Shown: piece by piece, positions 1 through 5,167 of the stretch
Numbering within the stretch: the first letter of the stretch is position 1
Layout: each line of letters begins with the position of its first letter
Assembly: GCA_903930395.1 (NCBI GenBank)
Contig: CAIYYE010000615.1
Coordinates: 1-5,167, forward strand
DNA from: an uncultured beta proteobacterium
Lineage (GTDB): Bacteria; Pseudomonadota; Gammaproteobacteria; Burkholderiales; Rhodocyclaceae
Reading direction: 5' to 3'
DNA length: 5,167 nucleotides
The notes under the pieces: generated by a model
What the model saw: only the letters and a program-made list of their open reading frames with translations
What the model was told of the DNA's origin: nothing
Database searches by the model: none
Made by a program: the position numbers and the translations under genes

Positions 1-1
1 C

Positions 2-175
2 CCTGACATGTGCACCGCCTGCGGCGACTGCAAGCCTGTCTGTCCGACCAAATCGATCAGTTCCGGCAAGATCTTCTTCAAGATCGACGCTGCCACCTGT
101 ACGGAATGCGACGGCCACAACGATTCCCCGTTGTGTGTCGACGTCTGCCCGTCCGGCTGCATCAGCGCGGCCTGA
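2..175 (+). CDS. 2[4Fe-4S] ferredoxin, nitrogenase-associated (5' end outside window)
   Basis: Small soluble electron carrier, probably delivering low-potential electrons to nitrogenase or to FeMo-co assembly enzymes. The visible 57 residues contain nine cysteines. The first motif is C-x2-C-x2-C-x3-C-P (visible residues 4-15). The second is the expanded form C-x2-C-x8-C-x3-C-P (33-50) with one further Cys at 53. In this family three cysteines of each motif and the last of the other hold each cubane. The insertion in the second motif is typical of the FdxN-like ferredoxins found beside nifB and other nif genes, which are about 60-100 residues long, so probably only a short N-terminal piece is missing. 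The start codon and ribosome site are outside the window. It lies 71 bp before the NafY-like gene on the same strand, supporting a nif role. The fold is certain; the exact partner is inferred. Confidence 0.88.
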   Translation, partial: PDMCTACGDCKPVCPTKSISSGKIFFKIDAATCTECDGHNDSPLCVDVCPSGCISAA

Positions 176-236
176 TTCGAGACTTGAGCCGAGCGTCGGT
201 AGTCAAGCTGCCGGCGTTCCACTGAAGCCTCTCTCT

Positions 237-240
237 GGAG
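237..240 (+). promoter_or_regulatory. Ribosome binding site of the NafY-like gene
   Basis: GGAG lies six bases before the ATG at 247 and is a good Shine-Dalgarno match, fixing that start. The 71-bp gap from 176 to 246 contains no recognisable sigma-54 (-24/-12) promoter and no NifA-type TGT-N10-ACA site, so the gene probably shares a transcript with the upstream ferredoxin. Confidence 0.65.
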
Positions 241-246
241 ACCACC

Positions 247-978
247 ATGTCCGTAAGCCCCATCGCCTCCCGCGAAGCCGCCCTGCGCATCGCCCTTGCC
301 GCACGCGCACTGAACGGTCTTGATGTTCGCGCCCTGGTGGGCGCCCTGATCGAAAAACTGGAGTCGCCACTGACCGAAGCCAAGCTCGGCACGCTGACCG
401 TCGAAGACCTGCGTGTCATCCTGGCCGGCGACTTCGCCGAACAGGGCTGCCATGTCGGGGTCGAAGGCGAAGCGCTCAAGGAAGCCGTTCGCCTGCTCTG
501 GGGCCAGGGCGTCGAGAACAATGACTTTCCGACGGTCGATGCCTACACCGATGGCGACATGCCCGGTTCGCTGCGGGTGGCCTTCGCCGCCAATCGCGGC
601 GAATCACTCGACGGCCATTTTGGCTCCTGCGAACGCTTCCTGGTTTACCAGGTCAGCACCGACACCATCCGGCTCATCGACATCCGCACCACGGTCGAAG
701 CCGATACCGCCGAGGACAAAAATGCCGCGCGTTCGGCCCTGATCAGCGATTGCCAGATCGTCTATGTGCAATCCATCGGCGGCCCGGCTGCTGCCAAGGT
801 AGTGCGCGCCGGGGTCCATCCGGTCAAGAAGCCGGAAGGCGGCAAGGCGCGCGAAGTGCTGGTCGAGCTGCAAGGCCGACTGGCCAGCCCGCCGCCATGG
901 CTGGCCCAGATCATGGGTGTGCCGTCGGCCTCGCTGGCCCGTTTCGAAGAAGAGATGAAATCGGGAGAACCAGCATGA
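247..978 (+). CDS. nafY: NafY-type FeMo-cofactor binding protein (nitrogenase gamma / NifX family)
   Basis: Carrier that binds iron-molybdenum cofactor and stabilises apo-dinitrogenase while the cofactor is inserted; cytoplasmic. At 243 residues it has the two-domain layout of NafY. A helical N-terminal domain (about 1-95, containing SREAALRIALAARAL) is followed by a NifX/NafY-like dinitrogenase cofactor domain (about 107-215). The core carries the signature DGHFGSC at 122-128, with His124 and Cys128. In Azotobacter NafY the histidine of this motif (His121 there) is the residue important for FeMo-co binding. A tail with PPPWLAQIMG (about 216-225) follows the core, as in other family members. 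Start is ATG at 247 with GGAG upstream. The stop overlaps the next start as ATGA, so translation is probably coupled. NifX and NifY are shorter or differ at the N-terminus; NafY fits best by length and N-terminal sequence. Confidence 0.88.
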   Translation: MSVSPIASREAALRIALAARALNGLDVRALVGALIEKLESPLTEAKLGTLTVEDLRVILAGDFAEQGCHVGVEGEALKEAVRLLWGQGVENNDFPTVDAYTDGDMPGSLRVAFAANRGESLDGHFGSCERFLVYQVSTDTIRLIDIRTTVEADTAEDKNAARSALISDCQIVYVQSIGGPAAAKVVRAGVHPVKKPEGGKAREVLVELQGRLASPPPWLAQIMGVPSASLARFEEEMKSGEPA

Positions 979-1238
979 TCACGCCCGCACTGCTCGCCCA
1001 GGTCGGTGAAGCGGCCTTGCTCAACGGGAGTGCAGCCGCATTGCGCCAGCGCTTCCCCAAACTGCACTTTACCGAATGCAGCGAAGACGACGTTTCGCCG
1101 CTTTATCGTCCGGCGCTCAGTATCGACGGCTACGAGCTGTTCCTGATTTCCGGCGCATCCGGGCATTGCCTGGCGCTGACCAACCAAGCGGAATCGGCTA
1201 CAGGCATCCTGATTGCCGCCAAGGTCGATGACGAGTGA
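975..1238 (+). CDS. Small nif-linked conserved protein (probable DUF6129 family)
   Basis: An 87-residue soluble protein of unknown biochemical role. The ATG at 975 overlaps the nafY stop (ATGA), and GGAG at 963-966 sits upstream within nafY. The downstream end overlaps the LRV gene by 11 bp, so it lies inside a tightly coupled nif accessory unit. The sequence has a helical-looking first third (about 1-27) and then an alternating hydrophobic part around DGYELFLISG (51-60), suggesting a small alpha/beta fold. There are two cysteines (35 and 65) and nearby histidines (31 and 64), which could bind metal but form no classic motif. From memory it resembles the short DUF6129 proteins found near nafY and LRV genes of diazotrophic proteobacteria; I cannot confirm this by search. 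No signal peptide or membrane segment is seen. Function should be left open. Confidence 0.7.
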   Translation: MITPALLAQVGEAALLNGSAAALRQRFPKLHFTECSEDDVSPLYRPALSIDGYELFLISGASGHCLALTNQAESATGILIAAKVDDE

Positions 1239-1986
1239 AAAGACCGCCGCCGATGCGGGCATCGGGAAACTGGGCCTGTGCTCGGGCTGTGGTCATTTTC
1301 CCGATTACCTGAACAGCCGCAAGTGCACGCCGGGGGACGCCTGCATCCGCGCCCACAGCGGCCGCCAGATTGACCGCTTCCTGCGCATCAACCCTGAACT
1401 GGCGGCAAACTACCTGAACGACATATTCTGGGAGCGCCGGGCCATTGCGACCCGTTATGCCGCCATTGATGCCATTCTGGGCCTGAAATCCGACCCTGAT
1501 GAAGTAGTTCGCCGCGTCGTTGCCATGCGCCTGCCCGTGGATTCACTGATCGACATGGTCGGCGACCCGGACCGCGAAGTACGCCTCTCGGTCGCCGCCC
1601 GACTGCCCGAAGTGCTGCTTATCCGCCTGATCCACGACCCGGACTACCTGATCCGCGCCACCGTCGCCCGTCGCCTGCCGCATGGCCAGTTGGCCAAGCT
1701 GGCCAAGGACCCGGAACGCGAGGTGCGCAAGGTCGTCGCCGCCCGCCTGCCCGCCTTTGCCCTGCACCTGCTGGCCGACGATGCCGAGCCGGAAGTTCGC
1801 GCCATCGTTGCCGAACGCGCCCTGCCCGGCCTCGCCGCCGCCCTGCTCCAGGACCCCGAATGGTGGGTACGCCTGGCTGCCGTCGGCAGCGCCCCCCTGG
1901 AATTTTTGCGGCCGCTCACCGCCGACCCGGAAATCGAAGTACGTGAAGCGGCGCAAGCCCGGCTCGCCGAATCAGAAAACGCCTGA
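1228..1986 (+). CDS. LRV (leucine-rich repeat variant) protein with N-terminal [4Fe-4S] site
   Basis: Cytoplasmic Fe-S repeat protein of the family first described from Azotobacter vinelandii; its role in nitrogen fixation is not established. From ATG 1228 it has 252 residues. Cysteines 18, 21, 33 and 39 form C-x2-C-x11-C-x5-C, the proposed [4Fe-4S] ligands. A linker with FLRINPELAANYL (51-63) leads to an alpha-helical solenoid. An Asp-Pro (once Asp-Ala) recurs exactly every 24 residues at 89, 113, 137, 161, 185, 209 and 233, with the pattern DP-x3-VR-x2-VA-x-RLP inside the units. No other cysteines occur. A TTG at 1213 would add five residues, but ATG 1228 has AAGG just upstream (spacing short, 3 nt) and is preferred. 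It overlaps the small preceding gene by 11 bp and ends 15 bp before the next, consistent with one operon. A scaffold or protein-docking role for an Fe-S partner is inference. Confidence 0.87.
   Translation: MTSEKTAADAGIGKLGLCSGCGHFPDYLNSRKCTPGDACIRAHSGRQIDRFLRINPELAANYLNDIFWERRAIATRYAAIDAILGLKSDPDEVVRRVVAMRLPVDSLIDMVGDPDREVRLSVAARLPEVLLIRLIHDPDYLIRATVARRLPHGQLAKLAKDPEREVRKVVAARLPAFALHLLADDAEPEVRAIVAERALPGLAAALLQDPEWWVRLAAVGSAPLEFLRPLTADPEIEVREAAQARLAESENA
1492..1923 (+). repeat. Six tandem 24-codon LRV units inside the LRV gene
   Basis: Six units of exactly 72 bp encode 24-residue helical repeats, each opening with Asp-Pro (the fifth with Asp-Ala). A partial unit follows to the end of the protein and a degenerate one precedes. 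Similarity is clear at protein level (VR, VA and RLP positions) but diverged in DNA, so this is an old protein repeat and not a recent tandem duplication. Confidence 0.8.
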
Positions 1987-1990
1987 CCAC

Positions 1991-1995
1991 AAGGA
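1991..1995 (+). promoter_or_regulatory. Ribosome binding site of the 322-residue gene
   Basis: AAGGA lies six bases before the ATG at 2002, in the 15-bp gap after the LRV stop. It is the cleanest Shine-Dalgarno site in the window and supports the + strand reading of this region over the long open frame on the opposite strand. Confidence 0.7.
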
Positions 1996-2001
1996 AAGAT
2001 C

Positions 2002-2970
2002 ATGAAACAGAATCAGGGCTGGATCGAATACTGCAAATCCCTGTCGCCCGCCATCGTCGAAACCTGCGCCAAAACAGCGGTCAGTGCCGGCCCGGCCGGG
2101 CTGGTCAAGGCGCTGAGCAGCAGCCTGCCCGACTGGAAATTCCGCCATGCGCTCGGTCGCGGCGGCTGGTACCGCCTGGGTGGCATCGTCGATGCAGCCG
2201 GCCAGCGGGTCAGCGACAGCCTTGAAAGCTGGGTGGAAGATGCGATTGACGAGCGCGACGGCGACATCGCCCGACTGATCGACGACTTTGCCGGTCAAGC
2301 GCTCTACGCCACACGCCTGGTTGGCCAGACGCACTATCTGGTCGCCTCGGCCGGCACCGGCAGTGACGAATTCCTCCAGCTTGAAATCGAAGACCTGCAG
2401 GAAATGCGCGTTCACCAGCTCTTCATCAACGAACCGACGACGCTCGAAGAACTGGTCGACCCGCGTGGCGGCAGCGATGCGCCCAGCCCGGTCGGCCTGC
2501 CTTTCTACGCCTTCCGCCGCATCCAGCACGTCGGCAATTTCCTCAAGCGCATGCTGGCGCAAAAGCCCGAGCCAGCCGCCATCCACCGCATGCTCGACGA
2601 CTGGAGCAAGAGCAGCGCCGGCAACGCCAGCACCTACTACAACCACTGGGTCATCGCCACCCGCGAACACCTCGACCGCTACCACCAGCCCGTCTTCCGT
2701 GCCCAGCCCATCGCCACGCTGGCCGGCGAACCCCCGGAGTTCGGGGCCAACAACGGCACCAGCGGCCTGGCCCTGCACGACGCCCTGAGCCATTTCGATC
2801 GTGAAATCGGTTATCCGCTCGCCTGGTACTTTCACATGCTGAGCACCAAGGCCGTCCCCCACTGGGTTGCCCAGACAGTCGTCGAAGACGCCCTGACCGG
2901 CTTTGCCTACCTGCCGCAGCGCGACGTCGATATCGTGCGCAGCTGGCTGCACCGGCCGTATTCGGTTTGA
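2002..2970 (+). CDS. Conserved-looking hypothetical protein at the end of the nif accessory run
   Basis: I do not recognise this 322-residue protein. It has no signal peptide, no obvious membrane segment and no nucleotide-binding or Fe-S motif; the only cysteines are 11 and 22, near the N-terminus. It is rich in aromatic residues, with nine Trp (7, 45, 56, 77, 201, 216, 275, 288, 315). The last third has many His and Tyr residues, e.g. TYYNHWVIATREHLDRYHQP (211-230) and YPLAWYFHML (271-280). The probable layout is a helical N-terminal part (1-110), a mixed middle (110-150), a Pro/Gly-rich linker (153-167) and a helical C-terminal part. A strong ribosome site precedes ATG 2002 and the LRV stop is 15 bp upstream, so it is probably co-transcribed with nafY and LRV. 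A nitrogenase-related role follows only from position. A 361-codon open frame runs antisense through it but looks like a shadow. Confidence 0.78.
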   Translation: MKQNQGWIEYCKSLSPAIVETCAKTAVSAGPAGLVKALSSSLPDWKFRHALGRGGWYRLGGIVDAAGQRVSDSLESWVEDAIDERDGDIARLIDDFAGQALYATRLVGQTHYLVASAGTGSDEFLQLEIEDLQEMRVHQLFINEPTTLEELVDPRGGSDAPSPVGLPFYAFRRIQHVGNFLKRMLAQKPEPAAIHRMLDDWSKSSAGNASTYYNHWVIATREHLDRYHQPVFRAQPIATLAGEPPEFGANNGTSGLALHDALSHFDREIGYPLAWYFHMLSTKAVPHWVAQTVVEDALTGFAYLPQRDVDIVRSWLHRPYSV

Positions 2971-2992
2971 TGCAGGTTGATTGCTCGAAGGC

Positions 2993-3466
2993 TTATTGCT
3001 CGGCGACGACGACCCGCGTCCGCTCGACGTAGCCCGGCGCGGTAACGTCTGCGCCATTCACCGCCTGTGAGCTGATCGTATAAAGCGTGACGGTCTTTGC
3101 AACGCCGGGCGACCCGGGCGTCTCGCCTTCGTTGAAGCGCGTCGCAGAGCATGTCACGGTCACGGTAAATCCCAGCTCCGCCGCGAGGTTGATACTCCGT
3201 GTTTGCAGGACACCGGGGGTAGCGACAACGCCGGATGGCGTACAGGCAGCGCCGCTCGTCCAGCCCGTTCCCGAGTTGAGCGCCATGAACAAGCCCCACT
3301 CGTTGCCCGCCCTGGCAGCCTGCCAGGCACGCACACTCAGTACATCCTGAGCCGACGTTAACTGCTGCGTCGAGCCGAAGACCGTGATGGCGCCGGCGAG
3401 CGCCGCCAGAATCACCAGGATCATGATGGCGGTGATCATGCCCAGACCTTGCTGGTAACGTTTCAT
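2993..3466 (-). CDS. mshP: MSHA biogenesis protein MshP (PilX/GspK-like minor pilin)
   Basis: Probable minor pilin of the mannose-sensitive-haemagglutinin type IV pilus, acting in the inner membrane and periplasm during pilus initiation or at the tip. The 157 residues begin with a short basic stretch (MKRYQQG) followed by one hydrophobic helix (about 8-30, including MITAIMILVILAALAGAITV). After it comes an Ala-rich segment with RAWQAARAGNEWG (46-58), which matches the family form A-x-AG-x-EWG. Cysteines 75 and 106 could pair in the periplasmic domain. There is no Glu at +5 after the Gly, as in PilX-like and GspK-like pseudopilins. The ATG overlaps the mshO stop by 4 bp (ATGA) with no clear Shine-Dalgarno site, so translation probably depends on mshO. 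It is the last gene of the group here; no mshQ follows. Family assignment rests on the N-terminus and gene order. Confidence 0.82.
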   Translation of the reverse strand: MKRYQQGLGMITAIMILVILAALAGAITVFGSTQQLTSAQDVLSVRAWQAARAGNEWGLFMALNSGTGWTSGAACTPSGVVATPGVLQTRSINLAAELGFTVTVTCSATRFNEGETPGSPGVAKTVTLYTISSQAVNGADVTAPGYVERTRVVVAEQ

Positions 3467-4257
3467 GGCGCGTTGTCCACGTGGATGGCATGGCCCAGCG
3501 TGATCGACTCCTGAGAGGCCGCGTGGGTCATGGTCAAGCTTAGCGTGAGCAGCCCGGAGGTCTCACCGGCGCTGCCGTAGGAGAAGGCGCAACCGGAAAC
3601 ATTACCGGCGAGCAGGGTGCCGTCCGTCTCGCAGGCGGCCTTTTTCGTGAAGTCGGGCAGTATCTTGCGGGTCAGCCGGTTGTTGGCACAGGTGTACATG
3701 ACGGACTGTTCCTGACCCGATACCAGTTGGAAACGTCCGCCCATATATCCTGAGACGGTCGGATTGGTCGCCAGTGTCACGGGAGCCAGTGCCGATATCC
3801 TTGCCCGGCTCGCGCCGTTGTAGACGTCGTCGGCATTCTGGTTGTTGATCACGACAAAATCCCCCACGGCTGCAGGCCTTCCCTGGGCCGCCAGAATCGC
3901 CATGCGGAAGGGCGACGGACTCGAGTCGTTGAGCGCTATGGCCGCGTTATCCGCCGTATCGATGTCGGTTCGATAGCGGCCACCGGCAATCGTCGGCACA
4001 ATCTGGAAACAGGCGAGTTGCGTCGTCCCGGAGTAAAGCGGTGCGATCAGATTCAGCGAATTGGGTACTGCGCGCCGGATATCCTGCGCCATCTTGCGCA
4101 ATGACGTATCCGCCGCGTCGCTCATGTCGGCCCGCCGGCGCGCATCGATGAAGGAATCGACGGCCGGCTTGAAAAACATCGTGACGCTCAGGGCCAGGAT
4201 GCCCATCAGCACCATGACCACGATCAGCTCGATAAGGGAGAATCCGCGCGCTTTCAT
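3463..4257 (-). CDS. mshO: MSHA biogenesis protein MshO (prepilin-like)
   Basis: Minor pilin of the MSHA pilus, inserted in the inner membrane and cleaved by prepilin peptidase. From ATG 4257 it has 264 residues. The leader is MKARG with the cleavage site G5|F6 and Glu10 at +5, followed by one hydrophobic helix (about 6-28). The region after it includes RKMAQDIRRAVPNS (54-67), the GspJ/MshO-like stretch. The globular part has four cysteines (83, 190, 209, 223), with CAFSYG at 223-228, and the protein ends in HVDNAP, a typical MshO ending. A longer open frame begins at 4383, but it would place 42 residues before the leader, so the ATG at 4257 is chosen. That ATG overlaps the mshD stop (ATGA), and no ribosome site is visible, suggesting coupled translation. 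GspJ-type pseudopilin is the alternative, but the neighbours favour MSHA. Confidence 0.87.
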   Translation of the reverse strand: MKARGFSLIELIVVMVLMGILALSVTMFFKPAVDSFIDARRRADMSDAADTSLRKMAQDIRRAVPNSLNLIAPLYSGTTQLACFQIVPTIAGGRYRTDIDTADNAAIALNDSSPSPFRMAILAAQGRPAAVGDFVVINNQNADDVYNGASRARISALAPVTLATNPTVSGYMGGRFQLVSGQEQSVMYTCANNRLTRKILPDFTKKAACETDGTLLAGNVSGCAFSYGSAGETSGLLTLSLTMTHAASQESITLGHAIHVDNAP

Positions 4258-4622
4258 GGCGCGTAGTTGGTGCGATAGTTGGTCAATTGAAACGTCTTGG
4301 CGCCGGACGAGACCGTTACGCTGACTCTTTTGGCATTGGGTATTCCTTCCCATGTCACCCCGGGTGTCACGACGATGGCCCACGTATATCCCGTCGGGCA
4401 GGCAAAGCAGGTGTTGGTCGAGAGAATGTCGTCGAAGTTTCTCAGCATCGTCGCTTCCATGCCGGCCTCCGCGATGCTGACCATCTGCTTGTCAATGAGC
4501 GGATCGGCCGATGATTTGACCACCGTATTGAAGGCAGCAAGGACGCCGGCCAGACTGACGCCGATCACGACAATGGTGACGATCATTTCAACCAGCGTGA
4601 ATCCGCGCGAATTACGACCCAT
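4254..4622 (-). CDS. mshD: MSHA biogenesis protein MshD (prepilin-like)
   Basis: Minor pilin of the MSHA pilus. With ATG 4622 it has 122 residues. The leader MGRNSRG is cleaved before F8, Glu12 is at +5 and the hydrophobic helix spans about 8-31. Next comes SADPLIDKQMVSIAEAGMEA (38-57), which matches the MshD/PilV/GspI-type region after the helix. A CFAC pair (72-75) could form a disulphide in the small globular domain. In-frame ATG 4631 and GTG 4658 are possible earlier starts. I chose 4622 because its leader mirrors that of mshC and keeps the usual short length, though no ribosome site is clear; ATG 4631 is nearly as likely. It overlaps mshC by 11 bp and mshO by 4 bp, so the genes are probably translated together. 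Confidence 0.84.
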   Translation of the reverse strand: MGRNSRGFTLVEMIVTIVVIGVSLAGVLAAFNTVVKSSADPLIDKQMVSIAEAGMEATMLRNFDDILSTNTCFACPTGYTWAIVVTPGVTWEGIPNAKRVSVTVSSGAKTFQLTNYRTNYAP

Positions 4623-5094
4623 CGCCAACATAGCCTGTCGCCCCCCGAACCACCACACTGCCCCCGTCTACCGTGTTATCAAAATTAGCAACAGTACCGC
4701 CGGCCGCATCGCTGGTCATCCGGCCATCCGGTTGAAAAAACATCACAGCAGGACTCGGCGCGTCGCCGAACCCATCCTGCTGGGCGCTCAGTTGCCCTGC
4801 CGCAACACCCGGAACCGGCAGAGCAACGTCACAGAGGCCATCCTTGGGATTGCTGTTATCGATGCTCAGGGCAAGCGACTTTTGCGTTAGCGTCGCGCAG
4901 ACAACCCGCCGGTGACTGGTAGCCGTCTTCTGGGCGTAGCGCAGGGCGGCAATGGCCTCGTCACGAAACGCCGCCGAGCGAAAGGCCATGGAGCCACTCA
5001 TGCTCGGCATCGCTGCCACGGCAAGAATGCCGACAATGATCATGATCACGATCAGTTCAACCATGGTAAAGCCACGCGAACGACGCAATCCCAT
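4612..5094 (-). CDS. mshC: MSHA biogenesis protein MshC (GspH-like prepilin)
   Basis: Minor pilin of the MSHA pilus with a GspH/FimT-like fold. From ATG 5094 it has 160 residues. The leader MGLRRSRG precedes F9, Glu13 is at +5 and the hydrophobic helix runs about 9-29. The region EAIAALRYAQKTATSHRR (46-63) is the GspH-family motif in which a helix with RYAQ precedes the first strand. FFQPDGR (119-125) is the conserved F-x-PDG-R strand of that family. Cysteines 66 and 88 are candidates for a disulphide. The frame is open upstream to 5163, but ATG 5094 gives the right leader, starts one base after the stop of the preceding gene and has GGGAG about 10 bases upstream. Its position directly before mshD and mshO supports the MshC name over GspH. 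Confidence 0.86.
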   Translation of the reverse strand: MGLRRSRGFTMVELIVIMIIVGILAVAAMPSMSGSMAFRSAAFRDEAIAALRYAQKTATSHRRVVCATLTQKSLALSIDNSNPKDGLCDVALPVPGVAAGQLSAQQDGFGDAPSPAVMFFQPDGRMTSDAAGGTVANFDNTVDGGSVVVRGATGYVGDGS

Positions 5095-5095
5095 C

Positions 5096-5167
5096 TCAGT
5101 ACAACTCCCGGACATGCACTGCCTTGCGGCTTTCCTTGGTGCCATAGATGCCGACATTGGCATTGGC
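5096..5167 (-). CDS. 3' end of the gene upstream of mshC (possibly mshQ-like)
   Basis: Only 23 codons are visible, ending in TGA (5098-5096) one base before the mshC ATG. The peptide ends VGIYGTKESRKAVHVRELY. It does not look like a canonical MshA pilin C-terminus. The form GIY-x(9)-VRELY recalls the C-terminal end of MshQ/DUF6701 proteins, large secreted MSHA-associated proteins, but this is from memory and the fragment is short. The reading frame is supported by the stop-start spacing and by the shared strand. MshB or another prepilin is an alternative. Confidence 0.6.
   Translation of the reverse strand, partial: ANANVGIYGTKESRKAVHVRELY

Noticed and set aside
186..200. Short CCGA-GCG-TCGG hairpin between the ferredoxin and nafY as a terminator
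   Set aside because: Only a 4-bp stem with no T-run after it. Not enough for an intrinsic terminator.
176..246. Sigma-54/NifA promoter in front of nafY
   Set aside because: No GG-N10-GC pair in a TGGCAC/TTGCA-like context and no TGT-N10-ACA site is visible in the gap.
750..974. Longer + strand start for the small DUF6129-like gene
   Set aside because: The extension lies wholly inside nafY in another frame. ATG 975 gives the ATGA overlap and a normal family-sized product.
1492..1923. LRV repeats as a recent DNA tandem repeat or CRISPR-like array
   Set aside because: The 72-bp units are diverged in DNA and conserved only at protein level, inside one reading frame, with no spacers.
1972..3057. 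361-codon open frame on the - strand across the 322-residue gene and into mshP
   Set aside because: Low-complexity Gly/Ala/Val-rich translation typical of an antisense shadow in GC-rich DNA. It overlaps two better-supported genes, and the + strand gene has a clear ribosome site and operon position.
4258..4383. N-terminal extension of MshO from 4383
   Set aside because: It would put 42 polar residues before the MKARG|F prepilin leader and overlap mshD deeply. The short-leader start at 4257 fits the family.
4297..4890. 197-codon + strand open frame opposite mshD and mshC
   Set aside because: Antisense shadow with no ribosome site, and the prepilin features on the - strand are decisive.

Overview
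The window is GC-rich, densely packed bacterial chromosome with strongly GC-biased third codon positions. It joins two unrelated gene groups that face each other. The pairing of nitrogen-fixation accessory genes with MSHA-type pilus genes suggests a free-living diazotrophic betaproteobacterium (Rhodocyclales-like, e.g. Dechloromonas/Azospira relatives) or a similar proteobacterium. This assignment is inferred from gene content, not from a marker gene.

Left part (2-2970, + strand): a nif accessory run. It holds the 3' end of a 2[4Fe-4S] ferredoxin, a full-length NafY-type FeMo-cofactor binding protein, a small 87-residue protein that looks like the nif-linked DUF6129 family, an LRV (leucine-rich repeat variant) protein with an N-terminal four-cysteine Fe-S site, and a 322-residue protein I do not recognise. 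Spacing is tight: 71 bp, a 4-bp ATGA overlap, an 11-bp overlap and 15 bp. This implies one transcript whose promoter lies left of the window. The expected theme is electron supply and handling of Fe-S or FeMo-co intermediates for nitrogenase. No nitrogenase structural gene is present here.

Right part (2993-5167, - strand): the minor-pilin end of an MSHA type IV pilus operon, read right to left. It runs from the last 23 codons of an upstream gene (possibly mshQ-like) through mshC, mshD and mshO to mshP. MshC, MshD and MshO carry type IV prepilin leaders (G|F with Glu at +5). MshP has the PilX/GspK-like form without that Glu. The genes overlap or nearly touch, so translation is probably coupled. 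They would encode initiation or tip minor pilins of a mannose-sensitive-haemagglutinin-like adhesive pilus.

The two groups converge with only 22 bp between stop codons and no recognisable terminator. No tRNA, rRNA, CRISPR, insertion sequence or phage gene is visible, and no gene-free stretch exceeds 300 bases. I see no clear new defence or mobile system. The least explained element is the 322-residue protein at the end of the nif run.
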